The position numbers were made by a program, and so were the translations under genes. From the NCBI GenBank assembly GCA_964404235.1, contig CAYOJL010000023.1, positions 1-23,900 on the forward strand: 23,900 bases of DNA. Reading direction: 5' to 3'. The notes beneath the pieces are model-generated. The model made no database searches, was not told the origin of the DNA, and saw only the letters and a program-made list of their open reading frames with translations. This DNA is from CACEUX01 sp964404235. GTDB lineage: Bacteria; Fidelibacterota; Marinisomatia; Marinisomatales; UBA1611. Below, one piece after another: positions 21,961 through 23,900 of the stretch. Every line of letters starts with the position of its first letter. The first letter of the stretch is position 1.

Positions 21961-23900
21961 AACATCGATCTCATATGTGTCACCCGCCCTGATCAATCTG
22001 CTATCATTATCACTTGGGGCAATATAGTTGTATATAACAGACTCTGTATCTGTTGACCCATCACCAAATAGCCATATCTTATTATTATCAGCATCACCAC
22101 TGCTTGGTATAGAAAAATTTGCATTTGCCCATCCTGCGGGATCTAATGCAAAGCCTGTGACATAGCTTGCGTTCCCCTGAATAGCTGATGATGAAAGAGC
22201 AGAGTTTGTGACACCAATATAGGAAAATTGGCTTGCCAATACATAACTATTTCCTCCACGAGCTGCTACATAGAATTCTCCGCTAACAGCACCCGTATGA
22301 CCATAATTGGTATGGGATCTTGTCATGGTCAAAGCAGATACTACACCAGTATTAAGGTTTGTCGTATAAAAATTGAATCGACCATAGTAGTCGTCTAAAC
22401 TATCAAGCGGTGCCAAAGAAACACCGGAGGTTACCCAATCTGAATTATTCATATTATTAAGAGTACCATCATTATTATTGCTTGTAAGATCATTCAAAGA
22501 TGTACCACTGGTATGATCAAAACGGTAATAGGCTACTAGATTACTTTCACTACCAACAAGGATCGAATCTGTTCCAGAATCTCCTGGTATCTGGGCTTCT
22601 GCCAAGGCAGTACTCCAGATGCGCAGCTCATCTATCTTTCCATCAAATTCTTTATCATTTGCATTGGCATTTATACCCAAATAAAAGGGACTATCATTTG
22701 ATGGTATATTTACAGAAGAGTTTGTGTTTTGTTCAGTCCCATTCACGTACCACTTAATAGTATTAGCACTATTATCGTGAACCAGTACAATATGATACCA
22801 TGTACCAGCAGATAGATCCACACCTGAATCGTGATCGGAGCCCGTTCCGCCTAATCGTGATGTCAATGAACCATCACTATTTATCGCTATTACCCTATTA
22901 CTATTAGTTCCAGTTTGTTGAAAAACATGCTGACGTGAACCGAGACCATCAGTATTCAGCCTTATTGAAAGAGTGAAATCAGATGTACCCATATTTATAC
23001 TATTTGGTAGTGATACATAATCATTACTTCCATCAAAATCTAAGGCATAGTTTATATATCCAGTCGTGCCACCATCATAGGTTACGGTGATACTGTACCA
23101 AGTACAGGGCTCAATATCACTATTGGTAAAGGTCAGTCTGTTACTTCCTTCCTCACCATAATTAAAAAAAAGACCTGCCGAATTCGTAGCGGCTAGGCTC
23201 ACATCAAAGTCCTCATATGCACCTGACTGCCATATGGTACGACCATTACTGTCATTGAAATTGAGTAGCGTAGAAACGGTCCAGGCATTGCCATCCCCAT
23301 TTGTAGACCTGTGCAATGGGCTCTCTGATAAGGTGGAAGCAGATTGATAAGCTCTATCCCGGACCCCATCAAAATCAGATCCTTTGCTCCAACTTGTGCT
23401 TCCATGGGTACCATCTGAAAGAAGTGACGAACTTAAACCCAATGTATAAAAATAGCCCGAATCTAGATTCACAGAATTAAAATCAACAGACTTTGCATTT
23501 CTATATGTCGTTATACCAGATGCAAGAATAGAAAAATCACCACTTGAACCGGACCGGTAGAGAAGTTTATTAGCATTTGCACCATGGGCAAAGGTCGATA
23601 GTATATTAGACTCATCTACATCAAAATTAATCGCTGGAGCAACGGTACCTTTTTCATCAACCTGCCAAATCCGCCCTGATCGGATACCAACACCACTTGG
23701 AAGATCAGAGGTGGATGTCCCTGTTGTATTATTATTGGCAAATACAGCATAGTTTTCTTCTGTAAGCTCTGAGGATACTGACATCGTCAATCCATTTGAT
23801 GAACTTGATGAATTTGTACCAATATTCTGCCACAATGCTTCAGGATCAGTTGTATAACTACTATTCAATTGACCTATGGGAGCATAGGATTCGACCCACG
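21946..23900 (-). CDS. LamG-domain surface protein, 5'-truncated by the window edge
   Basis: The frame is open to base 23900. The TTG at 23868 is an internal Leu (preceded by Trp-Val-Glu-Ser-Tyr-Ala-Pro-Ile-Gly-Gln), so the gene starts outside the window. Numbering from that Leu: residues ~35-145 resemble a beta-rich domain of large Bacteroidota surface proteins (GIRSGRIWQVDEKG). A LamG-type fold begins at ~178 (AWTVSTLLNF, CTWYSITVTYDGGTTGYI). A complete second LamG spans ~275-487 (YALDFDGSNDYVSLP, TWYHIVLVHD, FDGKIDELRIWSTALAEAQ). From ~489 (LDDYYGRFNFYTTNLNTG) comes what looks like the rest of the first LamG. No T9SS sorting domain closes it; it ends YIAN. It is 25 nt upstream of the broken lipoprotein gene. 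Probably a surface glycan-binding or adhesive protein. Confidence 0.8.
   Translation of the reverse strand, partial: WVESYAPIGQLNSSYTTDPEALWQNIGTNSSSSSNGLTMSVSSELTEENYAVFANNNTTGTSTSDLPSGVGIRSGRIWQVDEKGTVAPAINFDVDESNILSTFAHGANANKLLYRSGSSGDFSILASGITTYRNAKSVDFNSVNLDSGYFYTLGLSSSLLSDGTHGSTSWSKGSDFDGVRDRAYQSASTLSESPLHRSTNGDGNAWTVSTLLNFNDSNGRTIWQSGAYEDFDVSLAATNSAGLFFNYGEEGSNRLTFTNSDIEPCTWYSITVTYDGGTTGYINYALDFDGSNDYVSLPNSINMGTSDFTLSIRLNTDGLGSRQHVFQQTGTNSNRVIAINSDGSLTSRLGGTGSDHDSGVDLSAGTWYHIVLVHDNSANTIKWYVNGTEQNTNSSVNIPSNDSPFYLGINANANDKEFDGKIDELRIWSTALAEAQIPGDSGTDSILVGSESNLVAYYRFDHTSGTSLNDLTSNNNDGTLNNMNNSDWVTSGVSLAPLDSLDDYYGRFNFYTTNLNTGVVSALTMTRSHTNYGHTGAVSGEFYVAARGGNSYVLASQFSYIGVTNSALSSSAIQGNASYVTGFALDPAGWANANFSIPSSGDADNNKIWLFGDGSTDTESVIYNYIAPSDNDSRLIRAGDTYEIDVYIAN

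Noticed and set aside
23866..23868. TTG as the start of the LamG gene
   Set aside because: The frame continues to the window edge with plausible coding and there is no signal peptide after the TTG.
21946..23900. Prophage tail-fibre origin of the LamG gene
   Set aside because: LamG domains occur in phage fibres, but no phage structural, integrase or lysis genes are near and the gene sits in a lipoprotein/T9SS run.
1..23900. CRISPR arrays, insertion sequences, tRNA or rRNA genes
   Set aside because: No spaced direct repeats, transposase-like frames or cloverleaf-like sequences were seen. The only repeats are within or between surface-protein genes.

Overview
The window looks like part of a draft genome (it carries a 10-N scaffold gap at 21825-21834) from an AT-rich marine bacterium of the Fibrobacterota-Chlorobiota-Bacteroidota radiation. 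Candidatus Marinimicrobia (SAR406) or a relative is my best guess. The reasons are two proteins with C-terminal type IX secretion (T9SS) sorting domains, repeated Cys-rich CGCTD...NYD...DDGSC modules, acidic-tagged lipoproteins, a bacterial histone H1-like protein, and an A-type cytochrome oxidase cluster of the kind found near alternative complex III. The taxonomy is inference; there is no rRNA or tRNA in the window.

Region 1 (1-8306) is respiratory. The 3' part of a multiheme cytochrome c is followed on the opposite strand by a CusF-SCO copper-chaperone lipoprotein and a periplasmic cupredoxin-like protein. From a divergent intergenic region a plus-strand run then encodes a 4-helix membrane protein, a 52-aa membrane peptide, a dicluster ferredoxin, and oxidase subunits I (ctaD), III (ctaE, broken by an in-frame TAG) and IV (ctaF). 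Two small membrane proteins and the CuA subunit II (ctaC) complete the run. Subunit I keeps all haem and CuB ligands and the D-channel acidic residues but lacks the K-channel Lys and Ser. The cytochrome c and subunit II end in similar acidic Asp/Trp tails.

Region 2 (8319-11062, minus strand) is housekeeping: a histone H1-like protein, the ribosome-associated GTPase TypA/BipA, and an alpha/beta-hydrolase esterase.

Region 3 (11151-23900, minus strand) is a run of large surface proteins with almost no space between genes, probably one transcription unit. In transcription order these are: a LamG-domain protein (5' end outside the window), the start of a lipoprotein with a stop in its signal peptide, the scaffold gap, the last four codons of a second LamG-type gene, a beta-propeller lipoprotein, a leucine-rich-repeat T9SS protein, a 1392-aa LamG/beta-helix T9SS protein, a LamG/thrombospondin-3/propeller lipoprotein, and another propeller lipoprotein. 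The sequences flanking the gap show that a two-gene module (LamG protein plus lipoprotein) is tandemly duplicated there.

No CRISPR array, transposase, tRNA or rRNA was seen, and no stretch over 300 bases lacks a gene.
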